Assembly: GCF_036924595.1 (NCBI RefSeq)
Contig: NZ_JAZHRV010000001.1
Span: 496,001 to 560,000 of the forward strand
From: Bradyrhizobium algeriense
Lineage (GTDB): Bacteria; Pseudomonadota; Alphaproteobacteria; Rhizobiales; Xanthobacteraceae
Reading direction: 5' to 3'
DNA length: 64,000 bases
In this document: one piece after another, positions 44,070 through 53,404 of the stretch
How positions within the stretch are numbered: the stretch's first letter is position 1
Layout of the letters: the number at the start of each line of letters is the position of its first letter
Made by a program: the position numbers and the translations under genes
Notes under the pieces: generated by a model
The model's database searches: none
What the model was told of the DNA's origin: nothing
The model's input: only the letters and a program-made list of their open reading frames with translations

Positions 44070-44147
44070 GTTGGCCAGCGATTTGGAGCGGGCTCGAATC
44101 CACACCAGCTGGCCCTGACAAGAGGCCCGCCATCAGAGGCCCCTTTA

Positions 44148-45044
44148 ATGAAGCATGCCATCGAAGCCGCCCTCCGCTTTCCCACAAGCGGAGCGCACCG
44201 AACTTTTTTCGCTACAACGCTCGCAGCCCTCAGCGCGACGGTGGCCGTCTTCGATCGCGCATCAGCCCAGACTGCATTCACGTTGCCGGCGCCCCCTTTT
44301 GAGCTGCCGTTGCTGCCGCCGGTGTCCGGAAACTGGACCGTCATGATCGGCGCAGAGGGCCGGTACAGGCCGGACTTTGTAGGAGCAAACCACAGCTTGT
44401 TCAGCCCGGTCCCGATCTTCTCCATCCGGCGCGCCGGTTCGGTAGATCAGTTTCGCAGCCCGCGCGACAACGCAAGCATCGCACTGATCGATTTCGGCGA
44501 TCTGCGCGCGGGCCCTGCGGGCAAGTTCGTGTCGTCGCGAAAGGCAAGCAGCCATTCCGAGCTCTACGGTCTCGGCGACGTCAAGAGTGCGTTCGAGCTC
44601 GGCGGCTTCATCGAATATTTTCCTGTCGACTGGTTTCGCGTGCGCAACGAGACCCGCCAGGGCTTTGGCGGCCATCAGGGCGTCGTCTCCGACTTCTCGG
44701 CGGATTTCATCGTGCCGGTGACGCGGGCGATCACTGTTTCGGCCGGCCCGCGCTTCACATGGGAAAGCGCGAAGGCCGTCTCGCCCTATTTCAGCGTCGA
44801 CGCCGTTCAAGCGATGGCGACGGGGCTTCCGGTGTTCGACGCCAAGGGCGGTGCACACTCGGTCGGCGTGGGCGCACAGGTGAAGTATCGGATCAATCCG
44901 CAATGGGAGGTGCATTCCTACGTCGAATACGATCGGCTGCTCGGCGACGCGGCAAAAAGCCCGCTCGTGACCGCGCGCGGGTCGGTGAACCAGACGACGG
45001 TCGGCATCGGCGCGTCCTACTCCTTCGACTTCAAGATCCGGTAG
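44148..45044 (+). CDS. MipA/OmpV-family outer-membrane protein, 298 aa
   Basis: A beta-barrel outer-membrane protein. The ATG at 44148 follows AGAGG; a longer reading from 43872 would cover the operator region and is rejected. A signal peptide ends near ASA in DRASAQTAF. The body has the MipA/OmpV pattern (SGNWTVMIGAEGRYRPDFVG near the start, periodic aromatic strands, terminal VGIGASYSFDFKIR). Family members scaffold murein enzymes or serve as porins and are often encoded beside a two-component system, as here. Followed at eight bases by an unknown exported-protein gene. Confidence 0.88.
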   Translation: MKHAIEAALRFPTSGAHRTFFATTLAALSATVAVFDRASAQTAFTLPAPPFELPLLPPVSGNWTVMIGAEGRYRPDFVGANHSLFSPVPIFSIRRAGSVDQFRSPRDNASIALIDFGDLRAGPAGKFVSSRKASSHSELYGLGDVKSAFELGGFIEYFPVDWFRVRNETRQGFGGHQGVVSDFSADFIVPVTRAITVSAGPRFTWESAKAVSPYFSVDAVQAMATGLPVFDAKGGAHSVGVGAQVKYRINPQWEVHSYVEYDRLLGDAAKSPLVTARGSVNQTTVGIGASYSFDFKIR

Positions 45045-45052
45045 GGAACGCG

Positions 45053-45823
45053 ATGAGCACCACCAGTCGATACGCTTGGACCGCGATGGTCATCCTCCTT
45101 TGTATCCCGATGGCCATCCTTCTTGTCCTGAGCAGCGGCGCTCATGCATTGTTCGAGACCCGGGACGCAAAGCTCAAGTCGGTCAAGACCGTCGGCATCG
45201 TTTCGGCGATCGGCGATCAATTCACTTTTGCAAAGGCGGGGCTCACCGGTCTCAACAACGGCCCTCGAACCGTGCCGATCGCCTCCTGGGGTCTCGACGA
45301 CCTGATCGTGCAGCAGGTGGCGGAGGCGCTGAGCATCCGCTTCCAGGTGCAGCCGGTCACCTATCCGCGCGCCAGCTTCGCGACGACCCAGGAATCGGCG
45401 ATTACCGCCGTCAATCTCGTTCGCGGCGATCGGTTCAAGAAGCTCGTTCAGACCGAAGTGTCCCCGCAAGGGCTCGACGCCTACATCGTCATCACCAAGG
45501 CCAAAGCCTATTTCGGCGGCGGCAACCGAAAGGTGGGAGGCGTGGGCCTGATCACTTACAGCACGGTTCTGGAATCATTCCGCCTACTCCATGCGCTTTA
45601 CGAGATCAGAGTTGTCGACGGCAAGACGTTCGACATCATCGAAAAACTGGCCGCCGGGCCGCTCGACGAAGCATCGAGCGTCAGGCTCCCCGGCCCTAGC
45701 CTGGTGATCGACGCGAGTTTCGATGAGCGAGACGAGAACCTGCGTCGAGCGATCGTTGATCTCGTCATCCGCAGCCTTCCGAACACGCTGAGCGATATGC
45801 ACCTGGTCAATCAGAAGCAGTAA
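45053..45823 (+). CDS. Membrane-anchored protein of unknown function in MipA operon, 256 aa
   Basis: The ATG at 45053, eight bases after the MipA-like stop, gives MSTTSRYAWTAMVILLCIPM and a single N-terminal hydrophobic segment to about residue 32, either a signal or a membrane anchor. The rest is soluble with no family recognised; it has a regular alternating beta/alpha look (SVKTVGIVSAIGDQFTFAKA, GLDAYIVITKAKAYFGG). It is very likely cotranscribed with the MipA-like gene and thus part of the response-regulator regulon. Confidence 0.82.
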   Translation: MSTTSRYAWTAMVILLCIPMAILLVLSSGAHALFETRDAKLKSVKTVGIVSAIGDQFTFAKAGLTGLNNGPRTVPIASWGLDDLIVQQVAEALSIRFQVQPVTYPRASFATTQESAITAVNLVRGDRFKKLVQTEVSPQGLDAYIVITKAKAYFGGGNRKVGGVGLITYSTVLESFRLLHALYEIRVVDGKTFDIIEKLAAGPLDEASSVRLPGPSLVIDASFDERDENLRRAIVDLVIRSLPNTLSDMHLVNQKQ

Positions 45824-45971
45824 CGAGGAGAAATTGATTGAACACCACGGCTCTCAACCGGGCTCACACGGCGTTGCTGTTGGCGGCAAAGCCGGTCAAC
45901 TCCGCGAGCGGCTGATGCCTGCGCGATCAATCAGTTGCCGAGCAACATGGCGTCCTTGGCGGAATCGAATC

Positions 45972-47003
45972 TCACTCCTCCCCGTCACGCTTGCGTAAGA
46001 GATCCTTAGCGAGATCGGCGAGGGCGGGCCGCGGCAATGCGGTGAACGGCAGCGGGCGCGTCACGTCGATCGCGGCTAACCCCAGCCGCGCGGTGAGCAG
46101 GCCGTTCAGCACGCCTTCGCCGAGCCGTTGCGAGAGTTTTGCGGCGATGCCGTGGCCGAGCATCTGCTGCACCAGGCTGTCGCCGACCGCCATGCCGCCG
46201 GTGATGGCGAGGTGGCCGATGACGTGGCGCAGCAGGCTGATCATGCCGAGCGTGCCGGGCCGGCCGCCATAGAGCCGCGCCAGTTGCCGGATCAGTCGCA
46301 TCGCGGCGACGAACACGAACAGCACGTCGATCAGCGCGCGCGGACTGACGGCTGTCACCACCGAGACGCGTTGCGCGGCCGTGGAAACCAGCCGGCGCGC
46401 CTCTTCATCCAGCGGCGCCAACAATTCGCGCTCGGCGAGCTTGATCATGTCGGCGCCGTCGATGATGTCGTCGGCATGGCTCACCAGCGTGGCGCGCGCG
46501 CGGGCCAGTTGCGGGTTCTGATGCGCGAGCTTGAGCAGGTCGTTGACGACAGCACGGCTCTCGGCGCGGTCGTCGCTGCGCAGCACTTCAGCGGCGCGTT
46601 GGTGCAGCTTTTCGATCGCCGCCAGCCGCGCCAGCCCGAAGGCTTCGCGCCCGATTACAACCGCCAGCGCCAGCGCCGCGGCGGCCGCGAATGCCAGCGC
46701 GACGTAGCCCAATGTCTGGCTACGCGCAAACAGGTCCTCGATCAGGTTGACCATGCCAAGTCCGAGACCGAGCAGCACCAGCCCGCCGGCGGCAGACCAG
46801 AACAGCGTGCCCCAGCGAAAGCCGCGGCGTGCCGGGACACGCGGCGCATCGATCGGCACCGGCAGGGTCGCAGGATCGGCTTCGGGCGTGATGTGCACGG
46901 TGCCGCGCACAGGGCGTCCGGTTTCATCCGGGCCCATCACGGTCACGCCGGGATCGTCGAGCTTGAACGTCGCCGGCCGCCGGTGCGGCGTCTTCTCGCT
47001 CAT
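45972..47003 (-). CDS. ycjF: YcjF-like membrane protein (DUF697 family), 343 aa
   Basis: An inner-membrane protein with two membrane helices (about 64-82 and 94-116) and a C-terminal DUF697 domain (LIRQLARLYGGRPGTLGMIS, LRHVIGHLAITGGMAVGD). The N-terminal 60 residues are polar and proline-rich. Start overlaps the stop of the upstream YcjX gene by four bases, the conserved ycjX-ycjF pair. The molecular role is unknown; in enterobacteria these genes belong to the phage-shock regulon, but no psp genes are near here. Confidence 0.9.
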   Translation of the reverse strand: MSEKTPHRRPATFKLDDPGVTVMGPDETGRPVRGTVHITPEADPATLPVPIDAPRVPARRGFRWGTLFWSAAGGLVLLGLGLGMVNLIEDLFARSQTLGYVALAFAAAAALALAVVIGREAFGLARLAAIEKLHQRAAEVLRSDDRAESRAVVNDLLKLAHQNPQLARARATLVSHADDIIDGADMIKLAERELLAPLDEEARRLVSTAAQRVSVVTAVSPRALIDVLFVFVAAMRLIRQLARLYGGRPGTLGMISLLRHVIGHLAITGGMAVGDSLVQQMLGHGIAAKLSQRLGEGVLNGLLTARLGLAAIDVTRPLPFTALPRPALADLAKDLLRKRDGEE

Positions 47004-48463
47004 TGCAGTCGGTCTCCGATCAGGAACTGGAGGGCGCGGTCAAGGCGGATGTGAGGCAGCGCGGGCTCGTCGCCGGCCGTGTGCTCCAGCAGCGGCGGCC
47101 GGAAGCGCAGGAAGCGGAAATCGGCGTGTTCGGAAGCGGTGCTGGAAAGGCCGCGAAAGCCGCCGTTGAACAGTTCTTCAGGGTCCGCAGGCAGGTCGCC
47201 TGGAAAGGTCGCGACTTCGGTCTCGCCATCGAAGGCCTCGCCATTGGCGCTCTCGCCGGGCGCGGGCGTGCCGATGATGGACGGCAGCTTTTCGCGGCCA
47301 CGCGCGACCTGCGCCTCGCGGGTGGCGCGCACCGCCGATAGCGCGACCACGTCGATGGCAGCCCCCGCATATTCGGCACGCTCAGTCGCCTTGGCGACCG
47401 CCCGCCGCAGCACGGCTTCCAGCCGGTCATGGCTCTGGTGGTGCAGGTGATCGGCCTTGGTGGCTGCAAACAGAATGCGATCGATCCGGGGACGAAAAAG
47501 GCTGCTCAGGATCGTGCTGCGGCCGATGCGGAAGCAATCGAGAATGCCCGACAGCGCGGCTTCGAGGTCGTGCAGCGCTTCCGGCCCGGCATTGAAGGCT
47601 GCGAGCGCATCGACCAGCACGATCTGGCGGTCGAGGCGGGAAAAATGATCGCGGAAGAACGGGCGCACCACGACATCCTTGTAGGCCTCGTAACGCCGGC
47701 GCATCATCGCCCACAGCGAGCCGTCGGGCGCGCTGCCGTCGGCTCCGACATCGAGCGGCGCGAAGGTCAGCGCCGGCGAGCCTGCGAGATTACCCGGCAT
47801 CAGGAAGCGCCCGGGCGGCAGCAGGCTCATTGCAAAACGTTCGTCGCGGCAGGCGCGCAAGTAATCCGTGAACAATTTCGCCGCGGCGAGTGCCGCCTGT
47901 TCGTTCTCGCGGCCCTCTGCATCAAGCGTCTTCAGGTGCACGTGCCACGGCGCGGCGAGTTTCGCGCGCGGGCCCTCGCGCGACAGCGCAAGACTCTCGG
48001 CCGACCATTGCTCGAAACTCTTGTTGAGCAGCGGGAGATCCAGCAGCCATTCGCCGGGGTAATCGACGATGTCGATGGTAAGCGTGCGGTCGGCGCCATT
48101 CTGCCGCTGGTAGTCAATGACGAGGCGCAGTTCGCTGATATCAGTGGTCGAACTCGGCCAGCACCGCTCCTCGATCAGGGTCCGGACATGGTTCTCATAA
48201 TCGAAGCGCGGCACCGCATCGTCCGGCTGCGGCTCCAGCCGGGCGCGGGCGATCCGGCCCGTGGCATAGGGCTCGAAGACCGGAAACCTGCCGCCGCGGG
48301 TCAGGCCGTGGATCAATGCCGTGATGAACACGGTCTTGCCGGCGCGCGACAGGCCTGTGACGCCGAGCCGCACGGTGGGATTGAAGAAGCTGTCGCCGTA
48401 GTCCAGCAGCGCCCGCGCCGACAGGCGCGCTTCCTCGACGATGTCTGAAAAACTGGGGGCCAT
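47000..48463 (-). CDS. ycjX: YcjX-family P-loop NTPase (DUF463), 487 aa
   Basis: A predicted GTP/ATP-binding protein. The P-loop GLSRAGKT is at 37-44 (in VRLGVTGLSRAGKTVFITAL), and the sequence carries the family segments TIDIVDYPGEWLLDLPLL and DRQIVLVDALAAFNAG. It forms a coupled two-gene unit with ycjF. The upstream 272 bases to the divergent haemolysin-III gene hold only a short hairpin. Function is unknown beyond association with membrane stress. Confidence 0.92.
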   Translation of the reverse strand: MAPSFSDIVEEARLSARALLDYGDSFFNPTVRLGVTGLSRAGKTVFITALIHGLTRGGRFPVFEPYATGRIARARLEPQPDDAVPRFDYENHVRTLIEERCWPSSTTDISELRLVIDYQRQNGADRTLTIDIVDYPGEWLLDLPLLNKSFEQWSAESLALSREGPRAKLAAPWHVHLKTLDAEGRENEQAALAAAKLFTDYLRACRDERFAMSLLPPGRFLMPGNLAGSPALTFAPLDVGADGSAPDGSLWAMMRRRYEAYKDVVVRPFFRDHFSRLDRQIVLVDALAAFNAGPEALHDLEAALSGILDCFRIGRSTILSSLFRPRIDRILFAATKADHLHHQSHDRLEAVLRRAVAKATERAEYAGAAIDVVALSAVRATREAQVARGREKLPSIIGTPAPGESANGEAFDGETEVATFPGDLPADPEELFNGGFRGLSSTASEHADFRFLRFRPPLLEHTAGDEPALPHIRLDRALQFLIGDRLQ

Positions 48464-48735
48464 GCGGGCGTGGAAGGCTCGAAAGAAGCGTTGGTGGGCG
48501 ATGTCAGGAAAGTGGCGATTGGCGGGTCAAAATCAAGCGTCCGTGATCGCCTGAGGACGGGGTCCTCGGGGATATCCGGCCGTCACCGGCAGCACGAAAA
48601 TGCCACGGCGGTGGAATACTGGCATCATTCGCGAAAGCGAAGGATGACGGCCTTCAGGGCGGTGGCGTTGAACGGCTCGTTGACCTCGGAAGACCCACGT
48701 CTTAATCGCTCCCTCACCAGCTTCGGTGGACCTGC

Positions 48736-49434
48736 ATGACCATATTCAGACTGAAACAATTCGCCTCGACATCCTTCCATGCGGCGGCCGACGCCATGCA
48801 CTGGAACTACGACCGCGCCGAGCTGATCGCCGATGGCGTCGTGCATATCGTAGGCGTCTGTCTGGGGCTTGTCGCCGCCACCGCGCTGATCGTGCTGACT
48901 GCTGTCTATGCCAGCGGGTTCGAGGTTGCGGTGGTATCGGTCTACGTCGTGGGCCTGCTCGCGATGCTGACATTGTCGGCGGTCTATAATCTCTGGCCGG
49001 TGTCGCGCGCCAAATGGGTGCTGCGCCGCTTCGATCATTCGGCGATCTATCTCTTGATCGCCGCCACCTATACGCCGTTCATCGTGACGCTGAAGGAGAG
49101 CTATCTCGCGATATCGATGCTGATCGGGGTGTGGTGCGTTGCGATCGGCGGCGTGGTGTTGAAGCTGGCGTTGCCGGGGCGATACGATCGATTGGCCGTT
49201 GGGCTCTATCTCGCGCTGGGCTGGAGCGGCGTGATGCTCGGCGATGCCGTGATGAAGGCGGTGCCGCCGCTGGCGCTGGGCTTCGTGGTGGCGGGCGGCG
49301 TGCTCTATAGCCTCGGCGTGATCTTCCATGCCTGGCAGCGGCTGCGCTTCCAGAACGCGATCTGGCATGGCTTCGTCTTGCTCGGCGCGGCGTGCCATTA
49401 TACGGCTATTCTCGATATGATGATCTTGACGTAA
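48736..49434 (+). CDS. Haemolysin III family (PAQR-like) membrane protein, 232 aa
   Basis: A seven-helix membrane protein of the YqfA/HlyIII superfamily. The signature FDHSAIYLLIAATYTPFIV is clear, with the conserved HIVGVCLG near the N-terminus and FHAWQRLRFQNAIWHGFVLL plus CHYTAIL near the end, which together hold the presumed zinc-binding residues. Relation to haemolysis is historical; PAQR relatives include receptors and ceramidase-like hydrolases. It precedes an SDR gene by 28 bases on the same strand and may share its transcript. Confidence 0.92.
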   Translation: MTIFRLKQFASTSFHAAADAMHWNYDRAELIADGVVHIVGVCLGLVAATALIVLTAVYASGFEVAVVSVYVVGLLAMLTLSAVYNLWPVSRAKWVLRRFDHSAIYLLIAATYTPFIVTLKESYLAISMLIGVWCVAIGGVVLKLALPGRYDRLAVGLYLALGWSGVMLGDAVMKAVPPLALGFVVAGGVLYSLGVIFHAWQRLRFQNAIWHGFVLLGAACHYTAILDMMILT

Positions 49435-49461
49435 AATCATAATAAACGGGAGGAGCGGGCC

Positions 49462-50256
49462 ATGCAGGTGACGGGCAAAGTCGTGGTTGTCACCGGTGGC
49501 GGCAACGGCATCGGGAAGGCGATGTGCGAGGCCTTCCATCGCGCAGGCGCGGCCAAGGTTGTTGTCGCCGATATCGATCCCGATGGCGCGCGCGCCGTTG
49601 CCACCCCGATCGGTGGGGCGGCCTTCAAATGCGATGTCGGAAAGGAGAAGGACGTCCATCACGTCATCGAGGAGACCGAGCATCAATTCGGCCCGATCGC
49701 GCTGTTCTGCTCCAATGCCGGCATCGGCGGCGGCTTCGATCCATTGTCGGTCAACGCCGGCGGAAACTCCGACGAACCGTGGCAGCGAAGCTGGGCCGTT
49801 CATGTCATGGCCCATGTCTATGCGGCGCGGCACCTGATCCCGCGCATGAAGGCGCGCGGCGGCGGCTATTTCCTCAACACGATTTCGGCGGCGGGCTTGC
49901 TGTCGCAGGTCGGCAGCCCGGCCTATTCGACCACCAAGCATGCGGCGGTCGGCTTTGCCGAGAATCTTGCGATCTCGCACAAGGCCGACAACATCAAGGT
50001 ATCGATCCTGTGCCCGCAGGGCGTCGACACCAACATGCTGCGCTCGATTCCGAAAGGCCCGCAATCCGGCGACGGCGATCTTTCGCCGGAACAGGTGGCG
50101 CAGGACGTGCTGAAGGGACTGGAAGAGGAAACCTTTGTGATCCTGCCGCACCCCCAGGTGCTCGGCTACATGCGCAAGAAGACCGAGAATTATGACCGCT
50201 GGATCGCAGGCATGGCGAAGATCCAGGCGAAGATGCGGGAAAGTTACGGGAAGTGA
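49462..50256 (+). CDS. Short-chain dehydrogenase/reductase, 264 aa
   Basis: A classical SDR with Rossmann motif VVTGGGNGIG (T11-G18), a catalytic Ser at about 142 (TISAAG), Tyr155 and Lys159 in AYSTTKHAAVG. The cofactor-binding region VVADIDPDGAR, with Asp at the end of beta-2, suggests NAD preference. Substrate unknown. It follows the haemolysin-III gene with a GGGAGGAGCGGGCC ribosome-binding region. Confidence 0.93.
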   Translation: MQVTGKVVVVTGGGNGIGKAMCEAFHRAGAAKVVVADIDPDGARAVATPIGGAAFKCDVGKEKDVHHVIEETEHQFGPIALFCSNAGIGGGFDPLSVNAGGNSDEPWQRSWAVHVMAHVYAARHLIPRMKARGGGYFLNTISAAGLLSQVGSPAYSTTKHAAVGFAENLAISHKADNIKVSILCPQGVDTNMLRSIPKGPQSGDGDLSPEQVAQDVLKGLEEETFVILPHPQVLGYMRKKTENYDRWIAGMAKIQAKMRESYGK

Positions 50257-50260
50257 GAAC

Positions 50261-50395
50261 GTAGCCCGGATGGAGCTCTCCCCGTCATTGCGAGCGAAGC
50301 GAAGCAATCCATAGCGCAGCACCCGGAAGCATGGATTGCTTCGTCGCTTCGCTCCCTTGCGCAAACGCTTCGCGTTTGTCGCAGGCAATGACAGA
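50261..50395. repeat. Compound interspersed repeat (GTAGCCCGGATGG and GTCATTGCGAGCGAAGCG arms)
   Basis: GTAGCCCGGATGGAG at 50261-50275, as in the element at 24293, is followed at once by GTCATTGCGAGCGAAGCGAA, whose complement-like arm (TGGATTGCTTCGTCGCTTCG, then GGCAATGAC) ends near 50393. The second type recurs at 51653 and 53405. Known as short intergenic repeats in Bradyrhizobium-like genomes. Confidence 0.8.
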
Positions 50396-50421
50396 GGAGA
50401 GAATTTCGCGTCACACCTCTC

Positions 50422-50883
50422 TTACTGGCACCTGTGCATCTGGCCGTCTTCCAGGCGGACCATTGTGCCGGGCTGGCAGATGATGCCGTTGCGCGCCGCG
50501 TAGTCCTGGCTCCATACGCCCGGGCCGCCGTAATAGGCGCCGCCATAATAGGCTTGGGGGGCGCCGCCGCCGGCATAGGGGGCGCCGCCGCCGTAATAGG
50601 CGTAGGGACCGCCGCCGGCATAGTAAGCCGCCGTCGTTCCGGCTGCGACGGCACCGGCGCCCACCGCGGCCGCACCGGCCGCATTGGCCGCGGCCCGCCG
50701 CGCCTGCCGCCGGGTAACGCGCGGGGTCGATGGATCGGCCGCCGCTGGATCACCCACCTGTGCCTGCGCGCGCTCGATCGACAGCGAAACGCCCTTTTGT
50801 TCGCTCCAGTCAAACGAAAGCATGGTCGCGCATGCCAAGACGGAGACTGCGAGGGCAACTTTTCCGAGACTTGTCTTACTCAT
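50422..50883 (-). CDS. Secreted Gly/Tyr/Ala-rich protein, 153 aa
   Basis: The ATG at 50883 (MSKTSLGKVALAVSVLACAT) has GGAG upstream; a GTG nine bases earlier overlaps that site. A signal peptide or anchor is followed by a charged segment (RVTRRQARRAAANAAGAAAV), a low-complexity Gly/Tyr tract with repeats of YYGGG and APYAGGG, and a C-terminal unit with two cysteines (IICQPGTMVRLEDGQMHRCQ). Function unknown; such proteins are common small exported products in Bradyrhizobium. The low complexity makes homology searches unreliable. Confidence 0.75.
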   Translation of the reverse strand: MSKTSLGKVALAVSVLACATMLSFDWSEQKGVSLSIERAQAQVGDPAAADPSTPRVTRRQARRAAANAAGAAAVGAGAVAAGTTAAYYAGGGPYAYYGGGAPYAGGGAPQAYYGGAYYGGPGVWSQDYAARNGIICQPGTMVRLEDGQMHRCQ

Positions 50884-51003
50884 GACGTTCACTCCAGGGT
50901 TGCCCCATACCGAATTCTCGTGCGAGCGTAGAGGGCCGTCAAGTGGTGCCGCGTGCGGAACTTGCAGACGAATTGTCGAGCCTTTGAATCAAGCAGGGGT
51001 TTC

Positions 51004-51624
51004 ATGAGCTGGCGTGCCTGGCCATTCGGAAAAGCTCCACCGGCGCCGGATGCTCCGCATGCGCTGCTGGCTGACATCGAGAAACAGGGCAAACAATATC
51101 TCGACGACGTCGATAACGGAAAATGGGTCTATCCGGCCTGCAAGCGGGCGTCGTCGGATGCCGGCGCCGACGAGGAGCAGATCTGCAACCACACGCGGCT
51201 GGAAGCCGTGCGCTATCTGCTGACGGTGCCGCGGGGCGAATTCAGGCTGCTCGCCGAGCCGGATTCACAACCGGCGATACTGGACGGTTATCTTCGCCAG
51301 TTGCCGCACGATGAAACGGTGATCGAATTCACCGGCAACACGATGAGCGATCTGGCGATCGCCGTCATCGCCGGATTCAACTGGCTCAATCATTGCGCCG
51401 GCCTTGCCGGGGCCGACCGCAGGAAGTTTTCCGGAACGCTCAACCACTTTCGAAGGGTTGCGATGTCGGCTCAGAAATGGTGGGAGATGAAGGGCGCCAA
51501 AGAGCGCTACGCGCAACTGTTGCAGGCGCAGCAGGAGCCGCCGCTGTTTCTGTATCTGGTCTGGGCGGATTATGGCCGGCTTGCGGACGAAATCGCCGCG
51601 GCGCGGGCCGCGCGGCGGGTTTAG
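51004..51624 (+). CDS. Hypothetical protein, 206 aa
   Basis: The ATG at 51004 has AGGGG five bases before it (MSWRAWPFGKAPPAPDAPHA). The protein is soluble with no signal peptide. I recognise no domain. It is Trp-rich (MSAQKWWEMKG, LVWADYGRLADE) and begins with a short Pro-rich linker. Codon use is normal, so a real gene is likely. It is divergent from the Gly/Tyr-rich secreted-protein gene and is followed by an interspersed repeat. Confidence 0.7.
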   Translation: MSWRAWPFGKAPPAPDAPHALLADIEKQGKQYLDDVDNGKWVYPACKRASSDAGADEEQICNHTRLEAVRYLLTVPRGEFRLLAEPDSQPAILDGYLRQLPHDETVIEFTGNTMSDLAIAVIAGFNWLNHCAGLAGADRRKFSGTLNHFRRVAMSAQKWWEMKGAKERYAQLLQAQQEPPLFLYLVWADYGRLADEIAAARAARRV

Positions 51625-51652
51625 CTCTTGCGTGTAGAGTAGCAATCTCTCC

Positions 51653-51737
51653 CCGTCATTGCGAGCGAAGCGAAGCAATCCATACTTTCTTCGCGGATGG
51701 ATGGATTGCTTCGTCGCTTCGCTCCTCGCAATGACGA
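51653..51737. repeat. Interspersed repeat with GTCATTGCGAGCGAAGCG arms
   Basis: Inverted arms GTCATTGCGAGCGAAGCGAA (from 51655) and CTTCGCTCCTCGCAATGAC (to 51735) form a long hairpin around a short loop. It is the same element as at 50280 and 53405. It lies between convergent genes and could serve as a bidirectional hairpin. Confidence 0.82.
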
Positions 51738-51752
51738 GGATAAAATCGCGTT

Positions 51753-53375
51753 TCAATTCTTCTGCGCGTAGAGCAGCGGCACGGCGGAATCGACCATCAC
51801 CTCGATCAGGCTGGTGCCGTCATGCGACAGCCCGTGCTCAAGCGCGCCTGCGAGTTCGGATGATTTCGTCACCCGCACGGCGTGGCAGCCCATGCCTTCG
51901 GCGAGTTTGACGAAATCGATGCCCGGCAGTTCGAGGCCCGGCACGTTGCGCACCTGCATTACCTGGCTGAACGAACGCATCGCGCCATAGCCGGCGTTGT
52001 TGATGACGACGACCGTGAGCGGCAGCTTGCGTTGCGCCGCGGTCCACAGCGCCTGGATCGAATACATCGCCGAGCCGTCGCCGATCAGGCAGACGGTGCG
52101 TGTCGCCGGTCGTCCCAGCGCCATGCCGACGGCGGCGGGCAGGCTGTAGCCGAGACCGCCGCTCGACATAGTGTAAAAGCTGTCCTGGCCGCGCATCGGC
52201 ATAAATTTTTGTATCGCCGGCCGATGCGAGGGCGCTTCCTCCATCAGCACCGCATCGGCGGGCATGGCTTGCGACAGCGAATGCAGCAGGAATTCGACCG
52301 GAAGCGGATCGGCGGCTGATGGCGCGGGCGACAGCGTGCGACCTGTCGGCATCGCGCGCGTGGATTCCGGAAGCAGGTCGAGCAGCGTTGCCAGCGCCGG
52401 CTTCATGGTCGCGATGATGCTGGCGCCGGATGGCGTGACGGCAGCGGCATCCGGATCGTCGGTAATCTGGAAGATCGTGGTCGCGCCATCGAAGATCGCG
52501 GCATGGCCCTCGACATGGAAGGTGAACACCGGCGCGCCGATCACCACCACGAGGTCATGCTCGCGCAGCGCCTCCGACAGCTGTCCCGGCGAGGCGTGCA
52601 GGAAACCTGCGAACTGCGGATGACGTTCCGGGAATGAGCAGCGCGCCGAAAATGGGCTGACCCAGACCGCCGCCTTCGTCTTCTCCGCGACCTGCACCAT
52701 CAGGTCGACGGCCGCCGCGCGATCGACGCCAGGGCCGACGACGAGGGCAGGGCGCTTGCTCGCCGACAGCGCGACAACCAGCGCCTTCATCGCTTCCGGA
52801 TCGGGGCCGAGTTCGCGGCTGACGCGGCGGGCTTCGATCGGCTGCGTCGGGCGCGTCCAGTCGTCGATCGGGATCGAGACAAAGGTCGGCCCGCACGGCG
52901 GCTGCATCGCGACGTAATAGGCCCGCGCGATCGCCGCCGGCACGTCTTCGGCGCGCGCCGGCTCGACGCTGTATTTGACATAGGGCCGCGGAAACTCGGA
53001 AGCGCGCTCGGCGTAGAGAAAGGCCTGCAGCGGCAGGATCGAGCGCGCCTGCTGCCCGGCGGTGATTACCAGCGGGGTTTGGTTGCGATGGGCGGTGTAG
53101 ATATTGCCGAGCGCATTGCCGACGCCGGCGCCGGAATGCAAATTGACGAAGCCGGCGTTGCGGGTCGCCTGCGCGTAACCATCAGCCATGCCGACGACGG
53201 AAGCTTCCTGCAGGCCGAGCACGTAGTCGATATCATCGGGCCAGTCGCTGAGGAATGGCAGTTCGGTCGAGCCGGGATTGCCGAACACGCGCTTGATGCC
53301 GAACGCGCGGAGCAGGCCGAAGGTGGCGTCCTTGACGGTGGTGGTGGCGGGTTTGGCTGGTTTGCGGGACGACAT
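51753..53375 (-). CDS. mdlC: Benzoylformate decarboxylase-like TPP enzyme, 540 aa
   Basis: A thiamine-diphosphate 2-oxo acid decarboxylase. It resembles Pseudomonas MdlC throughout: GNPGSTELPF, LGLQEASVVGMADGYAQATR and NLHSGAGVGN match MdlC blocks, and the catalytic residues S26, E47, H70 and H281 have counterparts S36, E57, H80 and H287. A TPP-binding GDGSAMYSIQALWTAAQ is intact. The start at 53375 has GGGAG; the 53435 reading is rejected. It follows, across a repeat, the CoA-transferase/hydratase genes, so its substrate may be an aryl or branched 2-oxo acid made in that pathway rather than benzoylformate itself. Confidence 0.88.
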   Translation of the reverse strand: MSSRKPAKPATTTVKDATFGLLRAFGIKRVFGNPGSTELPFLSDWPDDIDYVLGLQEASVVGMADGYAQATRNAGFVNLHSGAGVGNALGNIYTAHRNQTPLVITAGQQARSILPLQAFLYAERASEFPRPYVKYSVEPARAEDVPAAIARAYYVAMQPPCGPTFVSIPIDDWTRPTQPIEARRVSRELGPDPEAMKALVVALSASKRPALVVGPGVDRAAAVDLMVQVAEKTKAAVWVSPFSARCSFPERHPQFAGFLHASPGQLSEALREHDLVVVIGAPVFTFHVEGHAAIFDGATTIFQITDDPDAAAVTPSGASIIATMKPALATLLDLLPESTRAMPTGRTLSPAPSAADPLPVEFLLHSLSQAMPADAVLMEEAPSHRPAIQKFMPMRGQDSFYTMSSGGLGYSLPAAVGMALGRPATRTVCLIGDGSAMYSIQALWTAAQRKLPLTVVVINNAGYGAMRSFSQVMQVRNVPGLELPGIDFVKLAEGMGCHAVRVTKSSELAGALEHGLSHDGTSLIEVMVDSAVPLLYAQKN

Positions 53376-53404
53376 TAGGTGACTCCCAACTTGATCTAGC
53401 GTTC

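Noticed and set aside
44080..44115. tRNA-like T-arm sequence (GGGCTCGAATCCACACCA)
   Set aside because: Only a short tRNA-like 3' piece is present; no acceptor, D or anticodon arms could be built upstream, so I do not call a tRNA or attachment site.
43872..44147. Longer N-terminus for the MipA-like gene
   Set aside because: It would cover the repeat operators and add a non-conserved segment; the ATG at 44148 has a ribosome-binding site and gives a normal signal peptide.
48625..50388. 587-codon minus-strand open frame
   Set aside because: Antisense to the haemolysin III family and SDR genes, both of which have strong motifs.
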